From contig RSEF01000005.1 of assembly GCA_003993805.1 (NCBI GenBank), forward strand, positions 37,411,689 through 37,475,688: a stretch of 64,000 nucleotides of DNA. The letters run 5' to 3'. The notes beneath the pieces were generated by a model. That model was given only the letters and a program-made list of their open reading frames with translations, was not told the DNA's origin and did not search any database. The stretch is from Himantopus leucocephalus. Taxonomy: Eukaryota > Chordata > Aves > Charadriiformes > Recurvirostridae. Below, piece by piece: positions 49,272 through 61,768 of the stretch (positions are counted from its first letter, which is position 1; the number at the start of each line of letters is the position of its first letter). The translations under genes and the position numbers were made by a program.

Positions 49272-50674
49272 GTAAGATAGGAGAACTATTGGAGGAAAGA
49301 TTTTTCCACTTTGCATAACACGTAAAGCTTCTCATTTTCTGTTTTAAAGTACTTCTAGCATTTTATCCTAAAAGTAAATAATTACGGGAAAAGCACATTT
49401 TAAAAGTAGAGTATGTTCTCTAAATTGTATGCTTAATATGTGATGGTCTTTTATCTTTACTTACACAAATATTTAATTTCTTTTTGGCAAGCATTTTGAA
49501 GTTTAACATTTTTTCCTGTAATTTAAAAAAGTTATATCACTTCCTAATGCCATATGACTTTTAACCCAATGGCATTCCAGTCTTACATGTCTTGTTGTTG
49601 CCACTGTATTTCACTTCATATATTAAAAAGCTCTGAAATCCACTTTTTCCAACTGCAGAAAACAGGTACTTGGTATGGCTTAATTAGCTTGCTTTCTTTA
49701 TTTTGCTGGTAAACCTAGTTTTGCATTTTAACTTGTTACAGAGACAGAAACATTTCTTTTTCTAGATACTGTATAATTCTACATGAAAAACGTTAAGCAA
49801 TTTAACTTGCAGATTTCTAGCTTAACGTAAAATATTAACATATGTGTGTTTGTGCTAGGGTGAAATTTCACAGTATGGTTTTTCTCTCTCTCCTTTCTCG
49901 CTGGCTCCCTGGTTGTATGTTTGTCCCTGCTTTCAGTCTATTCTCTGTGTGACCATGAGGCGAGTAGGATGATCTTGCTGGTCCAACAGAAGACTACATG
50001 TAGGAGTGGGGAGTTGTTCTGAGGTTTGGGAGTGACCTGTGGTTGGGTTTTGTTTGTTTTTTTGTTTTTAAAGGTGGGGAGCACCAGTTTTCGGTTAGTG
50101 TGTAGATCTTGCTTGCTCTGAGGTTGCATAAATTCTGTATTGCTGTATTTGAAGTGAATGAGAGTGTGAGGCTGACTGACTGGAGCTGAAACATGAGCAG
50201 GACCATCTTTTGATGGGTGTCTGCAGTTTGATGTTGTTTATCATAAAGTAAAACAGCACCTTTTTTTCCACATTTTCATAGTTCTGTAATACAATTTTGG
50301 CTGTAAGATGGCAGTAACAGTTTAGCAGTTTACTAAAACTGAAGCGTTTTCTTTCTTAAACTAAAATTCAGTTTTACTGCCATCTCTAAGAGTAGTGTTT
50401 CCAGAAGAACTACTACAGGTGGTAAGCCTAACAGCTCTTTTTGAACACTTATATACTGCATTATTGCAATTAAAAAAAAAAATAGGTGGAAACCTCAGAC
50501 ACTGATCTTTTGGGAGTCAGAGATGTTAGTATAAATCTGTATTTAACCTTTACCTCCTATTGATTCCTTGCCTAAAGGTAAGAGCTGTATTTCCTTCCCT
50601 CTTGCTTTTGCTTTCTCCACCTTACTCAGGAAAAAATGGGGAAGGAGGAGGAAGGGCAAGGAGTAGTAGAGTGG

Positions 50675-50744
50675 TATGGACAGTTTAATATATATTTTGT
50701 TTGCTATTGTATGGACAGTTTAATATATATTTTGTTTGCTATTG
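50675..50744 (+). repeat. Perfect 35-bp tandem duplication
   Basis: A 35-base unit beginning TATGGACAGTTTAATATATA occurs twice with no gap (50675-50709, 50710-50744). The copies appear identical, so the duplication is recent. Confidence 0.9.
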
Positions 50745-53260
50745 TATGTAGCAAAAAAAAAAAACAAAACCAAATTAACATAATTTTATGGGTGGGTCAC
50801 TGTCTGAATTTGTGTTCTTCAAAAATGGCTACATACAGCTACTATGTATAGCTATATAAAACAGACATTTACCAGTAATGAAGACCAAATGACTCTGAAG
50901 CGTTTGTGGAGTTTAGAAGAGGCATCTTAAGTTTGAGCACGTTTTACTTTGTAAGAATACTTTCAAACAACAAAATTATAAATCCAGATCTAAAGACAAT
51001 TGTATTTGCTTAAAAGTAGTGTTGTCTGATATCTGTTGACTTTGTGGTAGACTTCTGAAAGAAAGTCTAGTCTTCCTCACAAAGGATTTTCACCAGCTTG
51101 TGGGGTAAGAGAGAGACAGAAAACTATAATAGTGTGGGAACATGATTTGTTGTCTCTTTTGCCTCATAATTGTCAAATAAGGCAAGCACCCAGAAGATTT
51201 AACACTTTTATTCTCCTCTAATGACTTGTCTTTGAAGAATAAGATGTTTAGTTAACCTGCTGATCTGTTCAAAATGTGAGGGGCTCTTCAAAAGTGGTGA
51301 CTCAGGAGGTACTGCTTTTCCTGTAGTTGTTTGAGTATATGTTAGTTCATCCTGGAATGCAGCTGTGCAGCTACTGAAACCTGGAGAATTTTAATTCTGG
51401 CATATATGTAAGCTGGACAAATGTTGCGCCATCTGCGTGCTTTGTTTGTGGCTGTGAAGTTGGTATTTGTCCTGCTGTTTCTGTTAAGCACTTAGTGAAG
51501 ATGGAATAAAGCCTCTACTTTTGATCTGTATTACAATTTTCTTTCTCCTACTCTGGATTCTGTGTAAGTAGCTTTGGTTGTTCTTTTCAACTTCCATACT
51601 GGGCTGTGGGAGTTTTATTTTTGGTGTGTGTTATTTTTATATTGGGTTAATATTCTGTAGGTGTTTGAATTTCAAGCAGTGTTCTGATAGAACGCATTTG
51701 TTGCCTTTGAGAGAGGAGGATGTTCACTTGCATTGCCTTCAAATCCTGTACTGAGATAGACTCACATCACTGATTTTGGGACTGTCTGAGAGAAGATTCC
51801 CCAAATACAGTTTTGGAGATGATCAGTCTGCAGAAGGCAAGTCAGGATCTATTTGCTTCAGGCTGGAGTCCAGAATGGTACAGTTTTCATTTGGTAAAGC
51901 TATTGTATCAGCTGCTTGGCCCGGGGAGTCATCTAGTACTTCATCTGTCTCCTAGCAAGTCAGCCTACTATCAGTACTAACTGAACGGAATACCAGTGAT
52001 TACTATCATTGTCTTTTTCATCAAGAAGTGCAGTCTTTTTCAACTCTTCTTGAATGAGGCTAATCAGTGTATTTCTCTTACAGAGGCCGCATTTGTTTAG
52101 CTTTTCATTTTAAGGTACTTTCATGGAGTTCAGCTCCTTCTCTTTGTATTACCACATGTAATTTGCATCATGGCTGAATTGCAGTTGTTTTGCAAAGATA
52201 TGATTAATCTTAAACTGAAGGGCTAATCTTAATTTTTAATGTTCCCTATCTCTGCCTTATGAAATTATACAAGATGGTGCTTGTGACTGAGGCTAGAAAA
52301 TACATAGTGTGAAAAACAGTTTTCTCTGCTTTGTTTTGGATGCTTAGATGAGAAGATAATATGAGAAAATGTCTTTGAAGATTCTTACTCCACCACAAAC
52401 CTTAAAGAATTGAGTGCATGTAGGAAATGCCATCAGATTTTTGTTTTACCATACTCTTCTGGAATATCCTGAAAAAAAAAAAAAGTAGTGTGCATCAGTA
52501 GAAGAGGGACAATTTGGAAAAATTAAAGTAAATCCAGGAGCTGAAAAGTTCTAGCCTTTTATAAATCAACAGATTTTTCTTTTCAAGGAGCCCTGTCAAG
52601 GTAAAGAGGGGTCTGGTGGAGATAAGGGATCCTAAGTCAGGGCCTACAGACGTAGGTATTTTCTATGTGTTTCTGTTTAGTTTGATGTTTTCCAATAAGA
52701 AGTTTTATTCTGAACTGGTTTAGCTTTATAGATTCAACTAATTTATGTTTTTGAAATATGATCTAGGGCTTGAATCCCTTTGGAATCTTTTTGGTAGTAT
52801 TGGAAGTAGAAACTGAGAGAGCAAAGTGGTTAATACTTGAGCAGATCTAAACCTAATAAGCAGTCAGTATGTATCAGAACCTCCATTTCAGCAGCAGTGT
52901 GTTCTGTTGCTGATACTAATAGTACAAAGAAGTAATAGCACATGATACTTTGTCGTGTTGGAACCTATTGATCAAAAAAAATTTCATACAATACCATGTA
53001 AGATTATCTTAAATTTAGTAACACTGTCACTTCTGGATAAGGAATGAGGAAGGCTTGGCTAAATATTGTAAACAAACTTTGCTTGTGTGTTTTACACATT
53101 GTCCATGATTATAAGAAAACCTTTTCTCTATCCCGGTGTTTCATTTTTTAATTCATTGTGATTATAGCAGGATGAGTAATCTTTTGGTTGGTTGTCAGAG
53201 CTCTTTCTTGTTGGTTCATTAAACAAGATGATTAAAACAATTTTTATTTTTCAGGTAAGT

Positions 53261-53287
53261 AACTTGATAATGGTGAATTATCAAGTT
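53261..53287. repeat. Short perfect hairpin in intron 4
   Basis: AACTTGATAAT and ATTATCAAGTT form an 11-bp stem with a GGTGA loop. The sequence just before it (TTTTTCAGGTAAGT) is an acceptor-donor signal with no exon between. It may be chance. Confidence 0.55.
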
Positions 53288-55559
53288 TTCCACTAAACAT
53301 CTTGGTATAAATGTATAATGTTTTCAGGAAAACTTATTTTCTGGCAAAGATACTGTGATACTGTAACCTTTTACAGACTATATAAACAGTTTTCTATCAT
53401 TGGTGACGTATCATAAAATATAAGCTGCTGATGTCGGTATGCTTTTACCTCTGTTACATTCTTTGCAAATCAATATGTAACTTGCTCTTGAGGGCAGCTA
53501 CTTAAATTGGCTTTTTGACATTGGTACTTATTGTCAGTTATGGGCTTCCAAAAGAAGATTTTGATGGTACGCTTGTTCTGGTCTGTTTTGTTGCATTCTC
53601 CTGATGGACTGAATAGAAGGTCGTGTTGTTACATCACTGCAAATGAACTTTTTAAGTGCATTGGTTTTCTGCAACTAGATTTATGGCAATGTATTTAGCA
53701 GGGAAACTAGAGTTCAGTTTTGATTTTTAAGAAAATTGTGGTGGCTGTTTTTGTGTAGATGTAATGGTGCTATTGATAAGATGTGCCAGAAAAAAATTAA
53801 CTGCTAATTTAAAAAAAAATGTATTTAACGTAGACCACTACTTTTTTTTAGTACAGCTAATTTTTTCTGAATGCAGGCAGCAGCATTGAGATAATTTTTG
53901 AAGCTAAACTGTTTGTTGACTGCATTAATAGCATGAATTCTGTGTTTCTAAGAATTATGTAGAGTAAGGACAATGTTCTGATACTCTCAGTTTTGAGAGA
54001 GAGGAACGCAGATTTCTGAAGGCTAATTTAATGTTTAACTTCAACAAAATATTGGTATACTTTGAATTTTATATTGCAATACCAAAAAATATCTATTGGA
54101 TGTCTAATTTTTTTAAGTGTAAAAAGTTTACATGTTTATGGCAAGTTTGTAGCTTGAGTATTTTGTTAGTGACATTTTTATGCTGTTTTACATGCCACCA
54201 ATTTAATTTCAAGTACTGTTTGAGTGCTATTCAACAGATACTGTTGTTGATTATAGATCTGGGAAAGTTAAAAATAATAATTTGGGCAAAAATTACTCAT
54301 GCTAACTGATAGTATTAGCATATGAGGATTTCTTTAATATTTCAGTATTTTTTTTAAATTGGATTTACTTTTTGTATGCATCATTATGCATTCGTGAAAA
54401 GTTTGGTGTAAATTAGATTTCATTCTGTTTACCAAGGAAGGAGACATCATGTTATTAATACTAGCACAGTTTTGCCAATTAATAAATTTAGCTCTTGACT
54501 ATATACAAGCCTAATAATAATAGCAGTATTTTAATATGTTTTTTCTTTGGGTTTTCAAATATTTTTTAAAAAAATCATCGTAGAATATTGATATCCACGT
54601 GCTTCATTGACAAGACTAGAAATTTTAGATTCCTTACTTCATAGAAAACTGATAGCACGAATATAGTGTTAATTCTACATGAAACAATTGAGCGAAGAGA
54701 AGCTCATTAGAATAATCTGTATTTTAATAATTTAGTTACTCAATTTATGTGAGACAAGGAATGGAATAAAGAAGAAAGAATGAATTTGACAGAGACACCT
54801 CATTTAATGTCTCACATGGTCTCTGTGGAGAGCTATAGGTGATATTAAAATTTGTGTATATGTACAGTAGTTACTGCTTTTGCTATTTACACCTTTTTGT
54901 ACTGCTGTTAAATTTACAATTTTGGAGGTAATTCAAGTAAAAGAATATTGCCTTCTGTGAATTTCCCTCTCACCTAATTTATACCTAGGTCTTTTACAAT
55001 GAATATGCCATGAGGCCAGATTTTGACATTGAAAGTAAAGATAATGCAAAGTTTGTCTCCCGAAATTGGGTTGGAACAGGCAAAGAAAATGAGCCAGCAG
55101 CATCTGTTGAGGTGGAAAGGCTGGTAAATCACCAAAATATATTCACATTAGGTGCAAAATCCAGAAATTCAAGATGAGTTATTTCCCCTTTTATTCAAAG
55201 GGCTTGGGAGAGCTAGAGGCTTTTTGAAGTCTGTTCTGTTGGACAGAGAGAACAGAATGGGCCAAGAGTGGTCATCCCCCTTGGCCTGGTATATGAGACT
55301 TGTCATTCTGAGGGTAGTTTTATAAGAAACAGTGTTAACAGCCAGTGAGATCCTCTGCTGCTGTATGCTTCTGCCACTTTTCATTTTGGGCACTGGTTGG
55401 GCATCTTTGAATCAGTCACGTTCACTATCTTGGAAAGCTACATCACCAAAAATAGACAAGGTCCTGCTGTTTAGTATTGCAGCTGATAAGTTGAATGTTT
55501 AGCAAAAAATGCATAGGCCATGATTCTGTTAATCTTGATTCTGGGCAGATACAGTAACA

Positions 55560-56405
55560 GTAGAGTTAAATAGCCCTACAATATGTTTTGTGCCCTCATC
55601 AAGTTTGTGAGTGATCCTGGAGTGGGTGGTGTCGTTAATATATTCAAGGCCATGGCTTCTGTTCAGTGGAATGTAGACAAGCTGGAGGAATGGGACAACA
55701 GGAACCTGATGGAATTCAGCGAGGACAAATGCCAAGTCCTGCAACTAGAATTGCAAGGACTAAAGCCCTGCAGTGGTACACACTGAGGACTTGACTGGCT
55801 GGATAGCAGTGCTACTGAGAAGGATCTGGGAGTCGTGGTGGAGAATAGGCTAAGCATGAGTCAGTAGTGCATCCTGCTAACAATGCCTTCTGTATTGGAC
55901 TGTCCCAACAGAAGGGTAGGCACTACGGCAACAGAAATGATTATTCGTTTTTACTCGGCACTTGTTAGACCTCATCTGAAATACTACAAGAAAGGTATTG
56001 ACAAACTTGATTGAGTCCAGCCGAAGAGGGTCAAGGACTGGAGCTCCTGATGTGTGGTTTTGTTCAGCTTGGAGAGGGAAATGCTGAGGAGATACCCAAA
56101 ACTGGCTTCCCATACCTTTGAGAAAGTGCAGCCAGGCTAAAGTACTGGAGGATTAGAGGCACGAGGATTAGAGACGACGATCATTAAAATATGAGGTTCC
56201 AACTAGAAAGAAAGGAAAAACTCTTGCTCTGAGGATCGTTTAAGCACTGGTTCAGGTTACCCAAAGAGATTGTGGGCTCTCTATCCTTGAAGATATTCAA
56301 GATCAGATTTAGATAAGTAACCCGATCTGAATTCAGCGTTGACCCTTGTTTGAGCAGGAGATTGGACTAGATGACCTCCTGAGGATCCCTTCAGTTCAAA
56401 ATTGG
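55560..56405 (+). mobile_element. CR1 LINE 3' fragment (sense)
   Basis: The + strand carries the CR1 reverse-transcriptase C-terminal region and 3' UTR. Landmarks are CATCAAGTTTGTGAGTGATC, GACAAGCTGGAGGAATGGGA, AATGCCAAGTCCTGCA, and the end GATTGGACTAGATGACCTCC. Frameshifts and stops break the frame. The left boundary is approximate. It is inserted in the same direction as ARHGAP5. Confidence 0.9.
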
Positions 56406-57719
56406 CATAGAATAGGTTTCAGTACTTAGGAAACTGTACAACAGTTTGTGTTTTGCAACTTTGGAATTAATCAACAGGGAGGAAACCCTGCCCAAACTCG
56501 AGAGGAGGGGAAAACAGGCATCAGTTGTTTCTCCTAATGGAAGACTGACTACCAGACGGATGGGGGAGGAGCGGCACATGCGTTAATTTATTAGTGTGTG
56601 AGAATCACTGAAAACTGTAAACAAATATGTTTTGAAATATTCATAAACACATGTTGTGCACTTGAGCTGTATTGCTAATTAAGGTATCTCTTCAAAGGAA
56701 ACATCATGGGAATTATGTAAAGAATTCCTAAACAATTCAGATAGGACCAAGATGTTGATATCTTTTGCAGAGTACTTATGGTACTTATGCTGCTCCTCTT
56801 ATTCCCCTAGCTTTCTCCAGGCCCAAAGTGACCAAACAGCTAATATGCCTGAAAAATTAGAGTATCTTCAGATGCCATCCATCCTACTTTTTCCTAGGCA
56901 TGTTTGTCATGTCATATTAATTGAAGTGTTTTATTCTTTTTTTTTTAAATGAACAGGCCGTGAAGTATGTGATTGAGTGACACTTCATAAAATGATTGAG
57001 AGCTTGTTTAATAATTGGTTAATGTAAATTGTAGAAATGTTAATTCAGCATTGGATGAGAGCTTCCTATTTTTTTGAGTCTTTCTAAAAGTACTGCTTAT
57101 TTTCTTACACAGCTTACTTTTTGTTGAACATTTCAATATTCCATAAATTATTCTATTACAAGAAGCAGTAAGACACTTATTTTTGGTTCTGGTTTTCAGT
57201 GCGTGAATTGAATGTCATGGATCTTTAAATGCCAGTGTTAATATGCACAGATAAAAATGCCTTAAATGTAGAATTGTACATGTATTTTATATAAGTAAAT
57301 TTAGCGCTAGACTTTTACTTGAAAAGAGTTTGGATTCTTTGCTCTGTAATTACACATATTCTAGGTGTACATAGAAATTAGCTTTCTGGATCAGTAAGGT
57401 TGCAGTTCCTTTAGTCTTGTGTAGTCTGGATAGCATAGAGGTTGAGAAGTACACCAGGTCAATCTATGGAATAAAATTATAGAATGGTATAGATAGGTTT
57501 ATAGATCACAAAATTTACAAAGGTAAGTGTGGGAATGATAGTCTCAGCTATTGTCGTGGAGAATGATTCCTGAAAAGTTCTATTGGGCACTGTAGGGGAA
57601 GGAATTAAACCGGGGAGAGACAGCGTTGCTGTGATTAGGTGGCACGTGTTCAGAAATGTACACAGCACAGTGGTAGTAGAACCTGGCTATGGATGTCAAG
57701 TTGGCAGATATGGTGTGAC

Positions 57720-58020
57720 TTTTCAGCAGGCTAAATACTAGCTGTTGTCACTCAGGAAAAGGCTTTAAAATCATCATGGACAGCTGTGTGAAAACTTCAA
57801 CTCTCAGTACTTGCTATCAAGCTAGCAAAAAGAATTAAAAGAATTATGAGAGTGAGTGCTATGGGGAAAAATCATGCTATTATGTAATTCCATGGTATGC
57901 ACACAGTTTCGATACTAGTTACAATTCAGGTCAGTCTGTCTTAGAGTAGAAAAGATACTGTATATGACAATAATAGTGTCTCTTGGATGAAGAGGGACTG
58001 AATTGATATGCTTAGAAAAA
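57720..58020 (+). mobile_element. Old CR1/L3-like LINE fragment (sense)
   Basis: The text around 57770-57990 resembles a badly decayed 3' portion of an ancient amniote CR1/L3-type LINE: TCATCATGGACAGCTGTGTG, then ATTCCATGGTATGCACACAG followed by a TACAATTCAGGTCAG block. Divergence is high and the boundaries are soft. Identification is from memory of the family pattern. Confidence 0.45.
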
Positions 58021-58989
58021 ATCTGAGGAAGGGAAATGATATCAATTTAAAAAACTGGTGCTGGGAAAGAGTAGAGAAGTTACTGCTTCTTGTTAATCAA
58101 GAAAAAAGCTTTCATGAAAACTTCAGGTACTGAGCATAAATTCAGTGTGCTTTCATGGTGTACATTCCTGAATTACAAAACTGCGTTTGCCATGGGTTGT
58201 TGTAAGGACCACAAGTAAATGACTTCAAGGGGTTTGGACGAATTAGTGGAGGATAAATCCCTAAGTGGCTATTACAACACCTTATGCAAAAGCCTATGTA
58301 AGCCACCATCTGCAGCAAGCTGGGAGGATATACCACAGAAAAATTGCTGGGTTTTTTTTCTTCTGTTCTTCCTACCTCTCTCCTCAAGCATACACTACTT
58401 ACTGGTGTGGAAACTGCATGTTGTACCAGGTAGACTTTGGTCTGCCCTTGTGCTGAAGTTTTTATATTCTATGGAGGAACCAAGAGTTTTGAAATATGTT
58501 GGTGCCTAAGAATGGAAGAGTCCTAAAAACTAAGTACTAAGTATGTATATAGGTGCAGATCCACCTTGCTTGTTTTCTTTGAAATGCTGTGAACGCCATG
58601 TGAAGTTCCAGTTAGATGGGGTGGAACCCTGATCACAACCAACAGCACAAAAGAAGGCACAAGAAGAGAATTTGTTAGGCAGTAGGAGGTACTTGGAGAA
58701 AGGAATAGTCTACACAGAGATGAGCTCTGTCTTGAGGTACGTACAGGGTATTGTGACTTCAAATAAGGAGGGTCTAATTCTTTAAACCTAAAGGTGTAGT
58801 AAAGCTAGCAGGACAGAGAAATAAATTAGATGATTCTGATATATAATATTACAACAGCCATTATGTCCAGTAAGGATAACTTGAATATTACGGCTGGACC
58901 AGAAGGGAAGCAGGATAAGAACATAGACAAGAATTCTGAAAAAATCAATGGGCTTGCAGGTGAAGGAAGTGAATTTTTAAAAAGCTGTT

Positions 58990-59165
58990 AAGAAAAAATG
59001 TCATGTGCTCTCACTCTGTCAATATGCATATACATTATGTATACTCAAGAAGTTTAAAAGCTAAAGCTAGTGAACTAGAGCGTCTTATGCTTGATGAAGA
59101 CCTTGATGTAACAGGCATTGCAGAGACCTGGTTGGATAATAAAAAAACAACAGAATTGAAGCATT
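58990..59165 (+). mobile_element. LINE ORF2 endonuclease fragment (CR1/L2 clade)
   Basis: The frame at 59003-59194 encodes SLKAKASELERLM followed by LDVTGIAETWLD. This is the hallmark N-terminal block of the apurinic endonuclease domain in CR1/L2-type LINEs (NxRSLxxKxxEL ... xxGIxETWL). The rest of the domain is not recognisable, so it is a decayed stub. It lies downstream of the 3'-type fragment at 57.7 kb, so the two are separate insertions or rearranged. Confidence 0.7.
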
Positions 59166-61134
59166 ACTTAAAAATTATACTTTCAAACTTCTAGCGGTGT
59201 GTATGCACACAAACAGATTAAATTTGTCTCCTCGTGTGCCTTAGAGAAGCAGTATAATGACAGTTGACCAACCATTTCATGAAGCGTTACTTTCTAGAAT
59301 ATACAAACAAGAATAATTATTTTTGCTTGAGGAATATAAAAGACAAATTTGGTTAGCTTAATCCAGAGTTGCAGCACTTGAATATTTTTGGAAGATGCCT
59401 AAATTCAGTTGGCATCTCCTAGTTTAACCTGAAAATTTTCTGTAGGTAAGTTGTCTTTCTATGTCTCTCAGAGCTGTATTGGTCTGAGCAAAGAGGTTTC
59501 TGTTACGTGATGAAATAGAAGAAAAAAAACCAACCCCGTCCAGATACTGCAATATAGCATGTCTGTCTGCAAAGCAGCCCTGTTCAAGTATTCAAGGTTT
59601 AAACACTCCTACTATACAGTGACTGGATCAGACTTCACAGAACATGCTATTGCAACATATTCAATTCCTTTTGTGCAGAAAGAAATTGAATATTAGTTGG
59701 GTAAAACACAGAATACCCTGGGGCTGTAGGATCTCCAACTGAGAATTCTCCCATACTAAACAAAGGGAATTGTGATCCTAGCTTGTTCTTATCTAGCAGT
59801 GATTTTTTTTTTTTTATTTCTTTATTTACAACTTCTGGAAGAGGAATGAAAAGTGTTTCTGTCCGTAATAGTGTGTAGCACATTCAGGGCATTCTTTTGA
59901 AGACAGGCCCTTCCAGCTGTGGAAACCATTGAATCACTGAAACCATTTTTTATCCTGTGCCACAAAATTATACCTTCTGGTACTTTTTGAGAATGTCAGT
60001 GAATGAGGCTCAGTTTTTTGTAAGGACTGTTTAGGTATATATTTACAAAACAAAACTCTTGGATGTGGATTCGGAAAGCTAAGTGGTAGGTATAAAAGTC
60101 TATTGAAGAAAAGCTTACTAAAAGAGCCTTGATGCAGCCAGTAGAGAGACACGTGAATTGTCCAGGCATTAAGAAGGAAGAATTGAGTTAGAAAAGTTGA
60201 TATCAAATTAATTGGTATAAATTTCCCAGAAGTATGAAGCAGTTAAGTGCTTTCTGTACTTTGAGCATTGTAACAAGATTCCTAGTGTTTCTTGGTAACT
60301 TAAAAGGCACACTTCGTGACTGTGGTGTGACAGAGGAGTTATGTATTGATCTGACAATCTAAAATGCATTCAGTTACTGGGCTGTGATGGTAAAAAGCCA
60401 ATGGATTTCATAAAGCTCTAAAACTTGTAAATTTTTAAATAGAACCATGGACTGTTGTGGAGATCTAGTGTATAGATAATTTTGCACCCATAAAGGTAAC
60501 TTGGAGAATTATGGAACTATAAACTGCTTGTATTCCCTAATGGGTTATAAATTAACAAAGAAAAAGATCTTGGGTAATGGTGTGATTAGCAGGATGGATG
60601 CTTTCATTCAGTGAGTAGCTGTGGGCAAAAAAGATAGCAATGTGATAGGAAGCGTAATCACTGGAGTGGAGTGAGCAAGTGTGTGTGTATGTGTGCATAA
60701 TAAAGGTGTATTTTTTTTAATGTTTATCTAGAATGTCTGCTGTGATATGGCAACTCTATAATGCATAGTAAAACAGAGTAATAATGAGAAGCCTGGAGAA
60801 CCTCTGCTTCCTAACACCTTCTCCTTGTCCCCTCTTCCCCTGCCCCTTAAAGAAAGACTTGTAAATGATGTGGTAATTTACCTTAGAAAAGAAGTTGGGA
60901 GAAATGGATGCAAAGTTTATAAAATATAAATGGTAAAAGGGAAAGTGTGTTAGAAGATTAAGTCCTTGTCTCACACAGGAGTGTGTTACACCATGAAATT
61001 AAAAACAAAAAATCAGGAATCAATTGCAAATGTTTGATTTTTCTGCAGAGTGTTTTAATAGTGTTTTATTGATTGCCACAGTAAGTTGTTAAACCAAAAT
61101 TGTGAAGACATTGTTAAAAAATGTAAATTCTGTG

Positions 61135-61479
61135 GGTACCAAACCCCAGAATTGAGACTTTTGTTGATTAAAAAAAAATATGCAAAAACCAACAGTTGAG
61201 TAGAGATCAGGAAGAGAATCATTTTGGGTAAATTATTCCACAAGTGCCTGCAGTCAGGTTCTTGTTATCCTACAATGTGATTTCCTCTGATTCATACTAA
61301 ATGGTNGGTACCAAACCCCAGAATTGAGACTTTTGTTGATTAAAAAAAAAAATATGCAAAAAACAACAGTTGAGTAGAGATCAGGAAGAGAATAATGTTG
61401 GGTAAATTATTCCACAAATGCCTGCAGTCAGGTTCTTCTTATCCTACAATGTGATTTCCTCTGATTCATACTAAATGGT
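61135..61479 (+). repeat. About 171-bp duplication around an N at 61306
   Basis: 61135-61305 and 61307-61479 are the same sequence apart from a handful of substitutions and A-run length changes, separated by one N. Both begin GGTACCAAACCCCAGAATTG and end TACTAAATGGT. The single N and the few differences suggest two haplotypes joined end to end by the assembler. A true tandem duplication is less likely. Confidence 0.85.
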
Positions 61480-61690
61480 ATAGTGGACTCAATAGACAAC
61501 GGGTATTTTGTGTTTTGATAGTCCTGTCTCACTATGGTTAACATGTATAATGGTTAACATGCGACTTTTTAGGCACTTAAGATTTGTATTTCTACTTTTA
61601 GTTTCTGAATTGGTAGTTATGACTGGCTCTGTTTTGCTCTCTAGTATATAAACTTGTTTCTGAATGTTTTTTTTTTCCTCCCCTTCTAAG

Positions 61691-61768
61691 GATTATGTAC
61701 GGAAGGCCTGTACCGTGTTAGTGGGAATAAAACAGATCAAGACAACATTCAGAAACAGTTTGATCAAG
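61691..61768 (+). CDS. ARHGAP5: ARHGAP5 coding exon 5: arginine finger of the RhoGAP domain
   Basis: A 78-base exon between TTCTAAG and CAAG|GTAATG, phase 1 at both ends. It completes Gly1291 and encodes [20 protein letters not shown] and the residues up to Gln1316. Arg1299 in GLYRVSG is the catalytic arginine finger that RhoGAPs insert into the Rho active site to speed GTP hydrolysis (established family knowledge). The following helix is intact. Confidence 0.96.

Larger units (their letters stand above)
49272..61690 (+). other. ARHGAP5: ARHGAP5 intron 4
   Basis: The intron runs from GTAAGA at 49272 to TCCCCTTCTAAG ending at 61690. It contains a 35-bp tandem duplication (50675-50744), a sense CR1 (55560-56405), two older LINE fragments (57720-58020 and 58990-59165), and a duplicated stretch around an N (61135-61479). 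No other exon or gene is supported. Confidence 0.9.
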
